From NCBI GenBank assembly GCA_017163975.1, contig JAFFSR010000347.1, positions 4,927,001 through 4,991,000 on the forward strand: a DNA stretch of 64,000 nt. Reading direction: 5' to 3'. Origin of the DNA: Anastatus disparis (Eukaryota; Arthropoda; Insecta; Hymenoptera; Eupelmidae). The position numbers and the translations under genes were made by a program. The notes under the pieces were generated by a model that was not told the origin of the DNA, did no database searches, and worked only from the letters and a program-made list of their open reading frames with translations. Below, in pieces: positions 10,599 through 21,950 of this stretch. Position 1 is the first letter of the stretch. The number at the start of each line of letters is the position of its first letter.

Positions 10599-11100
10599 TG
10601 CTCATCTAAAGCAAGTATTTTGTCTAGTTATCTAGCGTTTCCCTGCGATAGAGAACGTTTTGAACAATTTATTTAGTATTCTTTCTTTTTCTTTATTCAT
10701 CCTTTTCCAAATTATTGATTTATAAATAAATTAATATCTTAAACACTGGTTCTGCGCTCATCTAAGACAAGTATTTTGTCTTGCGTTTCCCTGTGATAGA
10801 GAGCGCTTCGAATATTTGGTTTTCGAGTAATTAATTTATAAACAAATCAAGAATTGAAAATATTAGTTCTACGTTCATCTAAAGCAAGTATTTTGTCTAG
10901 TTACCTAGCATTTCCCTGCGATAGAGAACGTTTTGAACAATGTATTTCAAATAAGAAAGGCGTTATTAGATTTTATTTTTGATTTATCAACTTATAAATA
11001 AGTTAACAGATCGAAAAATCTTTACTCTATGCTCATCTAAAACAAGTATTTTGTCTAATATTATTTAGCGTTTCCCTGTGATAGAGAGCATTTCGAGTGT
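10599..11100 (-). repeat. Leader repeat family II, four copies
   Basis: Four units at about 10599, 10755, 10871 and 11031 share TCATCTAA, then CAAGTATTTTGTCT, then TTTCCCTG(C/T)GATAGAGA. The copy near 10760 forms a perfect AAGACAA / TTGTCTT stem. The units are closer to the PBS than family I. Similar arrays in gypsy leaders can bind host proteins, but no binding factor is inferred here. Confidence 0.85.
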
Positions 11101-11172
11101 AATTAATTAGTATAAAAAGCAGTAATAAAAAAAAATTTGTTAGTGTTTATTAGTTATTTGACAAGAAATATC

Positions 11173-11190
11173 CCACCGTCGCTGTCACCA
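11173..11190 (-). other. Primer binding site of element 1
   Basis: Two bases after the end of the 5' LTR the minus strand reads TGGTGACAGCGACGGTGG. This begins with the TGG that pairs with the CCA of a tRNA 3' end. I could not settle which tRNA it matches. Confidence 0.7.
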
Positions 11191-11192
11191 TT

Positions 11193-12320
11193 TGTTATGT
11201 CCGGTCACCTTAAATAGGTTTACTCGGACATGTGTTTGTTTGGGATATTTCTTGTTGGTATTGTTAAATATTTTTTGGTTTTTAAAAGACTGCGGGATAG
11301 AGGAGCTTAATCGCTTACCTTGTCTTAACTGCTGGCTGCGTGGTCGAAAGCAAAGGAGTTTATCTACTTAATAAACTTTACACTGAAGGGCGCAGTGCTC
11401 CTCTCTGGTTGCCCGTTTGTTAATTATTTAGGAACTGGATTAATGGCACTTATGTTCGCAGAGATTATTTTTGTATATTTTTGTAAATAATATTTATTTT
11501 ATTTTATTACAAATGTTGTACAAGCTATTGATAAGTGAATTGCGCAGATTTACAACAATAAATCGGAAGAAACCTCGTTAGTATTTTTATTTATTTTTAT
11601 TTGAAAATAAAATAGGAAATATTCTTTTTATTAACACACTTTTTCCCCTAGCAGTAAGTTGTATAAAAATCGCGTTTTTATTGGGCTGACTTGTTAAAAT
11701 AAGCGCGCGACTAAATTAAGTTATTTCGCTTGTAATTAAATTTAAGAAGGAAATAAAGCGCGAGTTACAAGTTTTTATTGTTACGATTTTACACTTGATT
11801 TATGTGCAAGTCGAAAAAGGTGTTACCCTTGCGAGGTCTAACTGCGGACTGACTTATTAAAATTATTTTTTTCTGCAAGAAAGGTACAAATCTAGAAATA
11901 AAATGCAAGTTTGTCAAAATTTAATAGAGTCCCATTGGTCAGTTCGGCCATGAGAAACTCTTTAGAATCTCACATTCGGTGACAGAAGATATCTTCTTAT
12001 CACGCCTAAAAATGCTGAGGTAGCGTATACGGCGCGCGAACTTACTGCTTTTCTCTTAAGACTATTACAAGAAATTAAATTTATTTTTTAATACAGTATA
12101 TTCCTTATTACTAAAAGATTCATTTATTTATCTACTTATATGTATTTATTAATGTTATTTAGGGAGAGAACTGCAAATAAATATGTTTATATGCATGCAT
12201 TATGTATATGCGTATATATAATTATATATACGTACGCACATTTATATGTATAACAATTGACAAAAAAAAATTAAGATGAAAAATGATTTTTCGTACATCC
12301 GTGATTATGCGGATGTAACA
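11193..12320 (-). repeat. 5' LTR of element 1
   Basis: 1128 bp, the same length as the copy at 9-1136, with only scattered substitutions. It is followed on the plus strand by the ATCTA target duplication (12321-12325). It should carry the promoter on the minus strand. Confidence 0.95.
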
Positions 12321-12325
12321 ATCTA

Positions 12326-13435
12326 TTTTTTTTAATTTTTGGCAATGTTAAAATTCTATATGAATTTTTTAAAAATAAAATAAAATTTAAAGTCATTTTC
12401 ATTGAAAACACGCTTTTGTGAAATTTGCAAGGTTTCGTGAAGTTTCATTTTTCTTAAATCAAATTATCGACATTATAAATTTATTTAAAGTTAATTCAAT
12501 AAAAAGAAATTTAAAACCTGATATCAAGATATTTGCTACTATATTACTATATTACTGATATTAAAAAGGATATACTTTTAATAAAAGCATTTTTTCATTC
12601 TTTTATGTGTCTAAAATAAAATTATGTTTATCAACATTTTATGTTGAATTTTTATTGGATGAATTAAAAACAATATTATCATGCTCCTATATAAGATTAA
12701 AAAATGCCAGCTTTTGAGAGATTAACAGAATTTAGGCTATTTAAAATGTAGCGAAAATTTTATTTAATATGTCTTGTGAGAACTTAAATTATTATGTTTG
12801 TTAAATCATTTTTTTCGTTTTGGAAATAATAATTGATAATATTATAAAAATATATTTAATAAAAAAAAGAAGAAAAAGTCCAATTTTTAAAAATATTATT
12901 GATATTCAATATAATTTTTATTTAAAATGCGCTTTAACGAAGTTTAAATTCGTAGAATTATTTATTTTTTCAGGTCAATTTATTATTTTACTTATCTAAA
13001 ATAAAATTAGAATTATTTATATTTATTTTCTATTTTTATTAAATTAGTTGAAAATGTCATAAATTTATATAAATTTTAAAAGGTCCTTTTTTTAAGGAAC
13101 AAAAAAGGTTTTATTATTTGCAATTGAGTGAGAATGAAAAAACAACTATAATTTAAAATAATTTTTTATTCAATCTTTAATATGTTTTATATTTAGTAGG
13201 AAAAAATTACAGAACTATCTTAGTTTTTATTTCATATTAATATAAGTTATATAGCCATGTAATATTGACATTAAAACTTTTTTCTACCCCTATCTGTAGT
13301 CTATAATAAATTTTTCCATATTTTTAAAATAAAATAGAAGTTAAGGTGTTCAATAAATTTTTTATTTTATTTTTTCCGCGATGAAAATTGATTACAAAAA
13401 TATATAATATTTAAAAATAAAACAAAAAAAAAAAA
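12326..13435. other. AT-rich intergenic DNA, no gene seen
   Basis: Very AT-rich with poly-A and poly-T runs. No ORF with protein-like composition and no repeat pair was noticed. Confidence 0.6.
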
Positions 13436-13520
13436 TAGGTTGATCATCGGGTTTGAACTTGGCAAAAGTAGAGAGCGAAGTGCGTAAAAACTTAGTGACC
13501 ACAGCCACCGCATTCGTTTG
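13436..13520 (-). repeat. tRNA-like (SINE-type) pol III unit
   Basis: On the minus strand a TGGCTGTGGTC stretch resembles a tRNA A box (plus 13498-13508). About 40 bp downstream, AGTTCAAACCC resembles a B box (plus 13449-13459). The unit runs directly into a long T run (plus 13421-13436 is A-rich), a pol III stop. The acceptor halves do not pair well, so this is not a functional tRNA. It is more likely a tRNA-derived element. Confidence 0.4.
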
Positions 13521-14099
13521 TTGAAGAGGGTAAAAAGTTACATATGTTCATCGCCCCCCAAAAGATTTAATTTATTATTATTTATCTGTTTGATTACTTT
13601 AATGATTTTTATTATTAAAATATGTATCTGTTTTAAATAAAAATATGTAATTAATCAAAAAATTTTCAGTAGGGTTGATCGCATTGAAATAGAGCTATAA
13701 AGTATCGCGGCGAAAACAAGCTAAAGCGGGTTTGCCGTAAGTTTACCTACGGCACTGGAAGCCGCGTGTTTCGTGTGTTTGTCTCCTCCCCTCTCGCTTG
13801 CTTCTTTACGCGCGTGTAGACGTGGAGGGGCTTTACACGTATAGTTCCAGAAGCGCCGCAAGGATCGTCATGATCGAATTCGGCACGTTTCATTAACACG
13901 GCATTGGCAATCTCTACTAATCTCTGTATACAGTTGACGGAAACGTAATATATTATATCATAGTTTTTTTCTGTTATTTTAAAATGACATGAACTTACTG
14001 GACAAGTTCTTTAGTCCACTTATTTTTATTGGTGAGTTTTTAAATATCAGGAAAAGAATGTTTCCGTTGACTTTACATCAAAATGATTGAAAAATTTTT

Positions 14100-14102
<3 letters not shown>
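13521..14102. other. Intergenic DNA, no gene seen
   Basis: AT-rich apart from a GC-richer patch around 13680-13900 containing CGCG and CGTGTAG motifs. I see no ORF, promoter or repeat structure that I can support. Confidence 0.5.

Positions 14103-14157
<55 letters not shown>
14103..14157. repeat. (AT)n microsatellite
   Basis: Uninterrupted AT dinucleotides over about 54 bp. Confidence 0.95.
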
Positions 14158-14161
<4 letters not shown>

Positions 14162-14600
14162 TAAGCCCTGGATTCAACAGACCCTCTCGAATTAAATTGT
14201 AATTCTTTCTCCAAATAGCTATTTTTGATGATTACTCTATTTTTTCTTACATGCTCCTCACTTCAGCCCTCCCTTGGAAAGCCCTCGCCCCCCTTCAGCC
14301 CTTTCTCATCCCTCCGTTGGAAAGCCCTCACCCTCATTTAGCCCTTCCTCAGTTTAATATTATGTTATTGTAGTTTTAATTACCAACAGAAAAATATCTA
14401 TCTACACACAACCATAAGCCCTGGGATTCAACTTAGCCCTTTCTCATTTGAACCACCCTCAAGCTACGTAGCGATTCCTTTTTTAAATAGCTATTTTTGA
14501 CGATTACGAAATTTTTTGTTACATCCTCATTCCTTTCTCATTATTACTGATATTATGTTATTGTAGTTTTAATGAGTCTTAAAAAAAAAATATCATATAT
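14158..14600. repeat. Diverged direct duplication with CCCT-rich minisatellite
   Basis: ATAAGCCCTGG(G)ATTCAAC recurs at about 14161 and 14411. AAATAGCTATTTTTGA and TATTATGTTATTGTAGTTTTAAT also recur in both copies, so a roughly 250-bp block is duplicated. Between them, TTGGAAAGCCCTC and TCAGCCCT units are tandemly repeated. The following 14600-14870 is AT-rich with nothing recognisable. Confidence 0.65.
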
Positions 14601-14868
14601 TGTGTATAAAGTCTATAATTGATTTTTAAATATACTCATAACTAAAAATATAATTATAACCAATTCATAATAAAAAATTTTTTCTCTGCATTACGTGTGT
14701 TAAGATAAATACAGTTGTTTCTCACTTTTATGACTAAAAAAGGATATATTACCTTATTTAAACTAAAAATAGTATGTTTAAATATTTACCTTAATAAACG
14801 ATTTCTAGGTTTGAGACCAGCATATAAATATATGGCTGCATTAAAAACATTATTATATTTTAAAGATT

Positions 14869-14870
<2 letters not shown>

Positions 14871-14936
<66 letters not shown>
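14871..14936. repeat. (AT)n microsatellite
   Basis: Long AT run that abuts the 5' side of the solo LTR. The LTR start may have been eroded into it. Confidence 0.9.
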
Positions 14937-14937
<1 letters not shown>

Positions 14938-15069
14938 GACGAGTATACATACCAGCGCATTCAAATTTCCCGCCTAACGGCCAGCTAAGATAGAACAGTA
15001 GTTCTGAGCTCAGCCGCTAGGCGGCAACCTCGAATGTCGTTGCACGCAACGGGAAAAATGAGGCCAGAG

Positions 15070-15077
15070 TATATAAG
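15070..15077 (+). promoter_or_regulatory. TATA box of solo LTR copy 1
   Basis: TATATAAG, preceded by GC-richer DNA and followed by a CT-rich leader. The second copy has GATATAAG at the equivalent place (minus strand, 53123-53116). Transcription would start about 25-30 bp downstream. Confidence 0.6.
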
Positions 15078-15129
15078 AGGCCGAGAAGCTATCCAGAGCA
15101 GAGCAATGTAGACTACGGTCTCCTCTCTC

Positions 15130-15340
15130 TCTTTACCTGAGTGAGCACGCTAGGCTAAGAGAGAGTGAGACAAGTAGTAGCTGGTTGCCTTCTCTTGTAG
15201 AAGGACTAACTTCTCTCTCTTGCACATGAGGGTAGACCGAGTGAGCATGCTGGTCTACACTCTAGTGCATATGCCAACAGTTTTAGAGATACGTCAAGTG
15301 AGCACGCTGGCGTAAATCTATCTGCCTGGAGCACACTCGC
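15130..15340 (+). repeat. GAGTGAGCACGCT repeats downstream of the LTR TATA
   Basis: (A/G)AGTGAGCA(C/T)GCT(A/G)G occurs at about 15140, 15239 and 15297, with a weaker copy after 15328. The other LTR copy has related GAGTG(C/T)GCTCGCTGG units at about 52900 and 53045, so the array is a family feature. Confidence 0.6.
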
Positions 15341-15383
15341 AAGCTTTTGCCGACGCCGCAATGCCGAACTTGCGCCGCTGAAT

Positions 15384-15775
15384 TTAAGGGTGACGTCCAC
15401 CCAAAATATTATATTCTATTTCACATTTCGCCACTGGCTTAATTAAAAGTATTGTCCACCCATAGCTGTCGCGTCCGCGGTTACGTGAATAATAGAATAC
15501 ATTAAGGGTGTCGTCCACTTGTTGCATTTTTATATAAGTTTAAAGGACTCTGTCCGACCGCGTGTAAATATTAGAACTTAGATTAGATTAAGGGTGTCAT
15601 CCACCCAACACATTTATGTTATATTAACTAAAGGACTCCGTCCGATTGCCGCGTAGTTATTAAGATCGTAGAATAAGTTAAGGGTGTGAGCCACCCTTTA
15701 TCTTTACATCACTTAAGGGCCCGCGTGCCCATAGAGATTAGTAAATTGGATAATTAAGGGAGCCGGCTACCCCTC
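15384..15775 (+). repeat. AAGGGTG...CCACCC hairpin modules of the solo LTR
   Basis: Seven to nine degenerate modules 60-70 bp apart have the form TTAAGGGTG-N4/5-CCACC or its degenerate form TAAAGGACTC-N-GTCCGA. The best, near 15680, is AAGGGTG TGAGC CACCCTT, a perfect 7-bp stem. Copy 2 has the same modules at 52410-52690. Confidence 0.7.
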
Positions 15776-16154
15776 ATTATTACCGTAGTATTAAGTATAG
15801 CGTTATTAGATGCCGTTGCCTGTTTATGTTATAATTACTTAGCTATTAATCACTTGTCTCGTTTTGCACATTGTTGCAGGTATGAGCCGCCGGTGTATTT
15901 TAGACCGTCCAGGCCGTAGAAACTTTTAGTTAAACTCAAACTAATAAATTAGATTCATCAAAGATTATTAATTGATTTGATTCACTTATTAAATAGCCGA
16001 CAAGTGGCCGAGATAAATTACTTTTGTAAATTATATTTCATTAAGGTTAGGTTAGTTTGTTTGCATTATATAAAAATATTAGGTTTAGTTTTGATTAATA
16101 CGTTATTATTATTTTATATTTGTAATCGTCGTTGTACATGAGTTTTATGAGTAC

Positions 16155-16160
16155 AATAAA
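16155..16160 (+). promoter_or_regulatory. AATAAA polyadenylation signal of solo LTR copy 1
   Basis: AATAAAGCC, conserved in the second copy (plus TTTATT at 52081-52086). It would set the R/U5 boundary of the LTR. Confidence 0.6.
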
Positions 16161-16234
16161 GCCAAGGTACTTCCTAGCATAACCAAACGTGTTAAACCCA
16201 GTTACTTTCCTTTACATTCCACCGTCCCATCCTA

Positions 16235-19200
16235 GTCCAGTCATTCTACGAAATTTCATGACTTAATTTATTACAGATATTTGAAGGTAAGAAATCATTG
16301 GAGGGGGTTAGTAGATGATGAATAAATAAAAAGATACAGCTAGATTTGCCCTATTTTTTTATAAACAACGATCAAAGTCTGAAAATAACGATGTTTTGCC
16401 CTATAATTTTAGAATGACGTTTTAGAGAAAAATTTTATAAATAAAAGTTATAGGCATTAAGAAGACCTAAAATTTCATTATTGGGTACGTGAAAATCAGT
16501 CAACAACTTTTCCGGATAATCGCGAAAAACACTCATTTTTACACTGTTTTATAAATGTTAATAACTTTTATAATAATTGCTATAAGTGATTTATAATACA
16601 TTGTCGGTGAGGCCATTATGGGTCTTTATAAGCATAAAAAATTTCAGCCCGATCGGTTCGATAGTTTATGAATAATTGCAATTGTTTATCCCAAAGAAGA
16701 TTTATTTAAACAATCATAAGACAGAACATTGTGAATTATCCGACATTTAATAAAGTGGAATGGATTCTTCAAAGTTTAAAGTATAAGTTAAGTTAAAGAA
16801 ATTAATAATTTTTTTAAAAAATTATTGTTAAACAGTTAATGTAAAATTAGGCTATTTTTTTGCTTATAAATAAATGGAATAACTTTTTGGTTTTTTGTCA
16901 TACGGACTTCTAATTAGTCTCATTTGATAGCTATTTCAAAAACGCATTTTTTTAAAAAAAAAGTATTTTCTACGATCAATACTAACGGAGATAACATTTT
17001 TTTTTTTTTTAATTCATATCTCCGTTATTTATAAACATTAAGAGTTGAAATTTTCAGGAAAATTTCAATGAAGACTTATATTTTTGAATGCAATAAATAG
17101 TTATACAATTAATGCCATGAATATGATTTTCTACATCTTTAAAGTGATAGGTACATCTGCAAGATGGTCTTGGTGAGAGCGGCTTCAGCTTCGTTTTTCG
17201 CGTGGCGAGTATTAAGATATCGTTGCCTCGAGCGGGGACCGCGAAAAAAAATGCAATATCTCGGCTTCTAGACGACGTAGAACCTTTTTTTTTTTTTAAT
17301 CTGGGGTAACTCGAGAAAACATTCAGCTCCATGGAAAATTGGGAAATGCCGGAAAATCTTCAATTATGTAACCATATGAAAATTTCCAACATTAATACTT
17401 ACATTTTCTTATTATTATCATTTCTTGTAGTGTTTTATACTTTTAAGTAATATATTTTTAATAATTTAAATATTTATTAATTAATAAAACGGCCTTTTCT
17501 TTGTAAATAATATTATGTTTTTCAATCAAACATAAAAATGACTGATTTTTTTATGTATTATTTATTATTATTCAATTATATTCTTGAAATATTGAAAAAT
17601 TGTTTGAAAAAAAAAGATAATGCTTTAATTAAATTCAATGTACATATTGCAGAATAGCTTTGGTCTTTGTATTTCGATATGCATATGAATATCTATTAAA
17701 GCGTACTATTGTTTTCTATGAGAATATTAAATTGTTCCTTTTTTTGTCAAATATATTTATTATATTATTGATTTTAAACATGTTTCAAATAAATAAATAA
17801 ACGTTGTCAACTAAGTGAGCACTATACTTTTTGATAGAGATTCTTCAATTAGAAATATTTTCTTATAAAGTACACTTTTATCATCGAATAAAATATATTT
17901 TTTTATATATGATTTATAATTTAATTTAATAAACTACTCTATCATTATATTTTGATGTAGAGATCTATATTAAATAAAAGTTTGTGCAGGTAATATTTTA
18001 TAAAATATATTGTAACCATAATATAATTAGCGATGATCATTTTATTAAAATTGCATAAAATTATTAATAGGAAATTGATAATAAAAAATTGAAAAGCAGA
18101 AAGAATAAAGAATTGAAAACGACTGTAAATATTTAAAATTAACACATTAAAAATAATTAGTATCATCTACAACACATGTTATACAAATAGAATTCACATT
18201 AATAAAAGAAAAAAAAAAAAAACATTTTTATATTTAATTAAAAAATAATAGTTTTATTGTAATACATGTTTTAATAATAAAAATATCGAATAATAATTTA
18301 ATATAAATGAAAAATATATATATATAAAGAATAATAATAAATAATACATAAAAAAATCAGTCATTTTTATGTTTGATTGAAAAACATAATATTATTTACA
18401 AAGAAAAGGCCGTTTTATTAATTAATAAATATTTAAATTATTAAAAATATATTATTCAAAAGTCTAAAACACTACAAGAAATTATAATAATAAGAAAATG
18501 TGAGTATTAATGTTGAAAATTTTCATATGGTTACATAATTGAAGATTTTCCGGCATTTTCCAATTTTCCAGGGGGCTGAAAATAAGCCCATTCTTAATGT
18601 TTTCTCGAGTTACCCCAGATTAAAAAAAAAAAAGAAGGTTCTACGTCATCTAGAAGCCGAGATATTGCATTTTTTTTCGCGGTCCCCGCTCATGGCAACG
18701 ATATCCTAATACTCGCCGCGCGGAAAACGAAGCTGAAGCCGCTCTCACCAAGACCATCTTGCAGATGTACCTATCACTTTAAAGATGTAGAAAATCATAT
18801 TCATGGCATTAATTGTATAACTATTTATTGCATTCAAAAATATAAGTCTTCATTGAAATTTTCCTGAAAATTTCAACTCTTAATGTTTATAAATAACGGA
18901 GATATGAATTAAAAAAAAAAAAAATGTTATCTCCGTTAGTATTGATCGTAGAAAATACTTTTTTTTTTAAAAAATGCGTTTTTGAAATAGCTATCAAATG
19001 AGACTAATTAGAAGTCCGTATGACAAAAAACCAAAAAGTTATTCCATTTATTTATAAGCAAAAAAATAGCCTAATTTTACATTAACTGTTTAACAATAAT
19101 TTTTTAAAAAAATTATTAATTTCTTTAACTTAACTTATACTTTAAACTTTGAAGAATCCATTCCACTTTATTAAATGTCGGATAATTCACAATGTTCTGT

Positions 19201-19696
19201 CTTATGATTGTTTAAATAAATCTTCTTTGGGATAAACAATTGCAATTATTCATAAACTATCGAACCGATCGGGCTGAAATTTTTTATGCTTATAAAGACC
19301 CATAATGGCCTCACCGACAATGTATTATAAATCACTTATAGCAATTATTATAAAAGTTATTAACATTTATAAAACAGTGTAAAAATGAGTGTTTTTCGCG
19401 ATTATCCGGAAAAGTTGTTGACTGATTTTCACGTACCCAATAATGAAATTTTAGGTCTTCTTAATGCCTATAACTTTTATTTATAAAATTTTTCTCTAAA
19501 ACGTCATTCTAAAATTATAGGGCAAAACATCGTTATTTTCAGACTTTGATCGTTGTTTATAAAAAAATAGGGCAAATCTAGCTGTATCTTTTTATTTATT
19601 CATCATCTACTAACCCCCTCCAATGATTTCCCACCTTCAAATATCTGTAATAAATTAAGTCATGAAATCGATGTTTTTTACGTAGAATGACTGGAC
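16235..19696. mobile_element. 3.46-kb palindromic (foldback) transposable element
   Basis: The left arm (16235-17573) and right arm (18329-19696) are near-perfect reverse complements of about 1.34 and 1.37 kb around a 755-bp AT-rich spacer. The ends read GTCCAGTCATTCTACG and its complement. The right arm has an extra 12-13 bp near its outer end. TA flanks both ends (16233-16234 and 19697-19698). The uninterrupted LTR copy 2 has a single TA at the matching place, which supports TA target duplication. A TCC duplication one step further out is an alternative reading. No transposase ORF is visible, and ORFs inside the arms are mirror images without protein-like composition. It is probably a non-autonomous element mobilised in trans. 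Confidence 0.85.
17574..18328. other. Spacer of the foldback element, no gene seen
   Basis: AT-rich single-copy-looking DNA between the inverted arms, with no coding signal. Confidence 0.7.
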
Positions 19697-19794
19697 TATC
19701 CCTCCAACTCCTGCCGATCTTACCCTGGTAACTCACTGAAGCGTCTGGCAACAGGAGTTACACGTATTTTCCCCTCCCGAAAGGGAAAAACGTC

Positions 19795-19797
<3 letters not shown>

Positions 19798-19830
<33 letters not shown>
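19798..19830. repeat. (AT)n microsatellite
   Basis: AT run directly after the end of solo LTR copy 1. Confidence 0.9.
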
Positions 19831-19832
<2 letters not shown>

Positions 19833-19950
19833 CACAGGGTTGCGAGATAAGTAATTATAAATTATTTGCATTACGAATCATTTTTGAATTTGTAATTAAA
19901 GTTTTATTTACTTAACAATTCCTTTTAAATTGACGTAATTTCCTTTTAAC

Positions 19951-20338
19951 AAATCAAAATCTAATCGTAAATTGATAAGGCTTTAATTAAAAAATCAAAA
20001 AAAATTCTTAATTAAATAAATTTCAATTAAGAAATCAAAATGTAATGGTGAATTAAAAGGGCTTTAATTAAAAATTCAAAAGGAATCCTTAATTAAATAA
20101 ATTTCAATTAAGAAATCAAAATGTAATCGTGAATCGAAAGGGCTTTATTACAAAACAAAAGGAATCCTTAGTTAAATAAATTTCAATTAAGAAATCAAAA
20201 TGTAATCGTGAATTAAAAAGGCTTAGATTAAAAATTCAAAAGGAATTCTTAATTAAATAAATTAAAATCAAGAAATCAAAATCTAATCGTGAATAGAAAA
20301 GGCTTAAATTAAAAATTCAAATAGAATTCTTAATTGAA
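19951..20338 (+). repeat. 80-bp minisatellite, five units
   Basis: Five consecutive units of about 80 bp contain AATC(T/G)TAATCGTGAATT, AAGGCTTTAATTAAAAATTCAAAAG and AATTAAATAAATTTCAATTAAG. A single related stretch lies at 37400-37510, so the unit is dispersed. Confidence 0.85.
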
Positions 20339-20729
20339 TTGCGACGCCGTTCGGCATCGCTATTTTATTAAGATAATAAAATATGAGTAAAACTATAGAG
20401 CGTACGTTTTTTTTAAATAAATCTTTTTTCTCTAGATACTACTTAACAGGGTGTAATTTTTGTGTGATTTTCTTTTATTAAAATGTTGTTTAAATTTTAT
20501 TTTTCATGGGTAGGAGCCATAGTTATAGAATTTGAATCGAGCGATTTTCCCGCTCGATTTCGTCTGCCTGAACATCATAGTAAAAGAACAAAAATAACGA
20601 GAGAGTTTGTTTGCGCCGAAGGAAGAAAGAAAAAAAAAGAAAGAAAGAAGATAAAGAGAAAAAGAATAAAGCGAACTATAAAGACTTTTTTGTAATTTAT
20701 AAATCGAAAAGAAAGATTTTCTATTATGT
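20339..20729. other. Intergenic DNA, no gene seen
   Basis: It contains a purine-rich run (GAAAGAAAGAAG) and no convincing coding sequence. Confidence 0.5.
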
Positions 20730-20733
20730 ATAT

Positions 20734-20755
20734 GGGTGATTCTATTCTAACGGGT
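20734..20755. repeat. Left terminal inverted repeat of transposon A
   Basis: A 22-bp terminus starting GGGTGATTC, perfectly matched by the complement of 24821-24842. Confidence 0.85.
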
Positions 20756-20914
20756 AATGACATGTAATCGCTTAATAAACTATCAATACAAGGTTCAAAT
20801 ATTATTAACCACAAATTTTTCATATACTTTCAGCTTGTAACTTTATGATCCGTTGACTTTTTAATCGCTAATTTCAATGTAGTTTTTGTAGGAACCTTTA
20901 GAAAGTATAAAAAG

Positions 20915-21487
20915 TAATCTCCCCTGTCTGTAATCATATATAAAATTTTTTTTAAACGTTGTAGAGATACAGGATAGATGAATTAATACTTCTGAAAGAT
21001 CAAAAAATATTCTTTTCCATCCGTACATACATTTCAGCAGAATGGTTGAAAAAAAATATTTTCTTTGACCCTCTGTTATTATAAAAAAAAATGTATATTT
21101 TTTCATAGATAAGAAGCAATAATAATACAAAAAGTTATATTTGAATCTTATGAAAATATAAACTATTCCTATCACATGGAAATATTGTTATTATATGTTT
21201 ATTTCGCTAAAAAATTGCTTTGTTGATCATAGAATACATTTTTGTTTACGTGTAAACATCATTTCACTTATAAAAGCAAAGTTACCTTTTCTACGATAAT
21301 TCCCCTGGCTCTAAACATTTAACTGTCACAGATAATATAAGCGCATATTCAAATACGTAATAGACGTTTAAGAAAGTAGTAATGTACAACTAAAAAAGTT
21401 TTATAGCAGTGAATGTTGGAGACCGTTTACTCGGTAAAAATTTCATTCAAATTATCAGGTAATCTCCCCTGGCATATAATTCCCCTG
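20915..21487 (+). repeat. Subterminal TAATTCCCCTGG motifs, left cluster
   Basis: TAAT(T/C)(T/-)CCCCTG occurs at 20915-20926, 21297-21308, 21460-21472 and 21477-21487, all in the same orientation and all in the non-coding left part of transposon A. A matching pair lies in the right part at 24632-24643 and 24652-24662. They are candidate transposase-binding or regulatory repeats. Confidence 0.6.
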
Positions 21488-21950
21488 CCTTTTTTGAGAT
21501 GCACTCACAAAATTCTAATTAAATAATAAAGTCAACAATTTTATTCATGAATTTATACCATGAAGTGTTAAATTATTTGTACACTTGAAATTTAATACAT
21601 ATTATACTGCTTATAATTTTTATATATTCAAAATCGAATATATATATATTTGTGGAGAATTTCCGAGTAAGCACATTCTCAAATCTTTTTGTAAACAATC
21701 ACTGTAGTCATATTTACATACTACACTATATACTACGTATATACTACAAATAAATAAAGCGAAATCAAAGGTTACATCGTAGTATCCAGAAAATAGAAAT
21801 ATCAGTTTGTCATTAGCCTTGATGAAGAGTTTGTCGTTGATATCAAAGTAAGTATATAATTATTTGAATTTAAATGAAAGTCTTTGAAAAATCTGAATTA
21901 GAAAATCTATAAATTGATAATATATTATTTTAGATTGTATTGGTAATAAA

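Larger units (their letters stand above)
9..12320 (-). mobile_element. Complete Ty3/gypsy LTR retrotransposon with env (element 1)
   Basis: Two 1128-bp direct repeats (9-1136 and 11193-12320) bound the element, and both run TG...CA. The 5-bp sequence ATCTA lies immediately outside each end (4-8 and 12321-12325) and is the target-site duplication. All genes read on the minus strand in the order small ORF, gag, pol, env, so the functional 5' LTR is the one at 11193-12320. The order protease, RT, RNase H, integrase is that of Ty3/gypsy. I count about eight substitutions between the LTRs by eye (about 99% identity), so the insertion is recent, although gag and env are interrupted. Confidence 0.95.
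14937..19797 (+). mobile_element. Solo LTR copy 1, split by a foldback element
   Basis: Segments 14937-16232 and 19699-19797 together match the LTR at 51910-53251 in reverse orientation. Shared landmarks are CGCATTCAAAT-like start sequence, GAGTGAGCACGCT modules, AAGGGTG hairpins, the AATAAAGCC polyadenylation region and the end GGCAACAGGAG...ACGTCACA. No internal retrotransposon sequence adjoins it, so it is a solo LTR. The left terminus lacks the expected TG and merges with (AT)n, and the right end runs into (AT)n. The middle (16235-19696) is a separate palindromic insertion. Confidence 0.85.

Noticed and set aside
17054..17332. 92-codon ORF in the foldback arm
   Set aside because: The sequence exists as an inverted copy in the other arm with changes that break the frame, and no domain is visible.
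19951..20338. Regular 80-bp repeats as a possible CRISPR array
   Set aside because: Units are contiguous without unique spacers, in an AT-rich eukaryotic setting.
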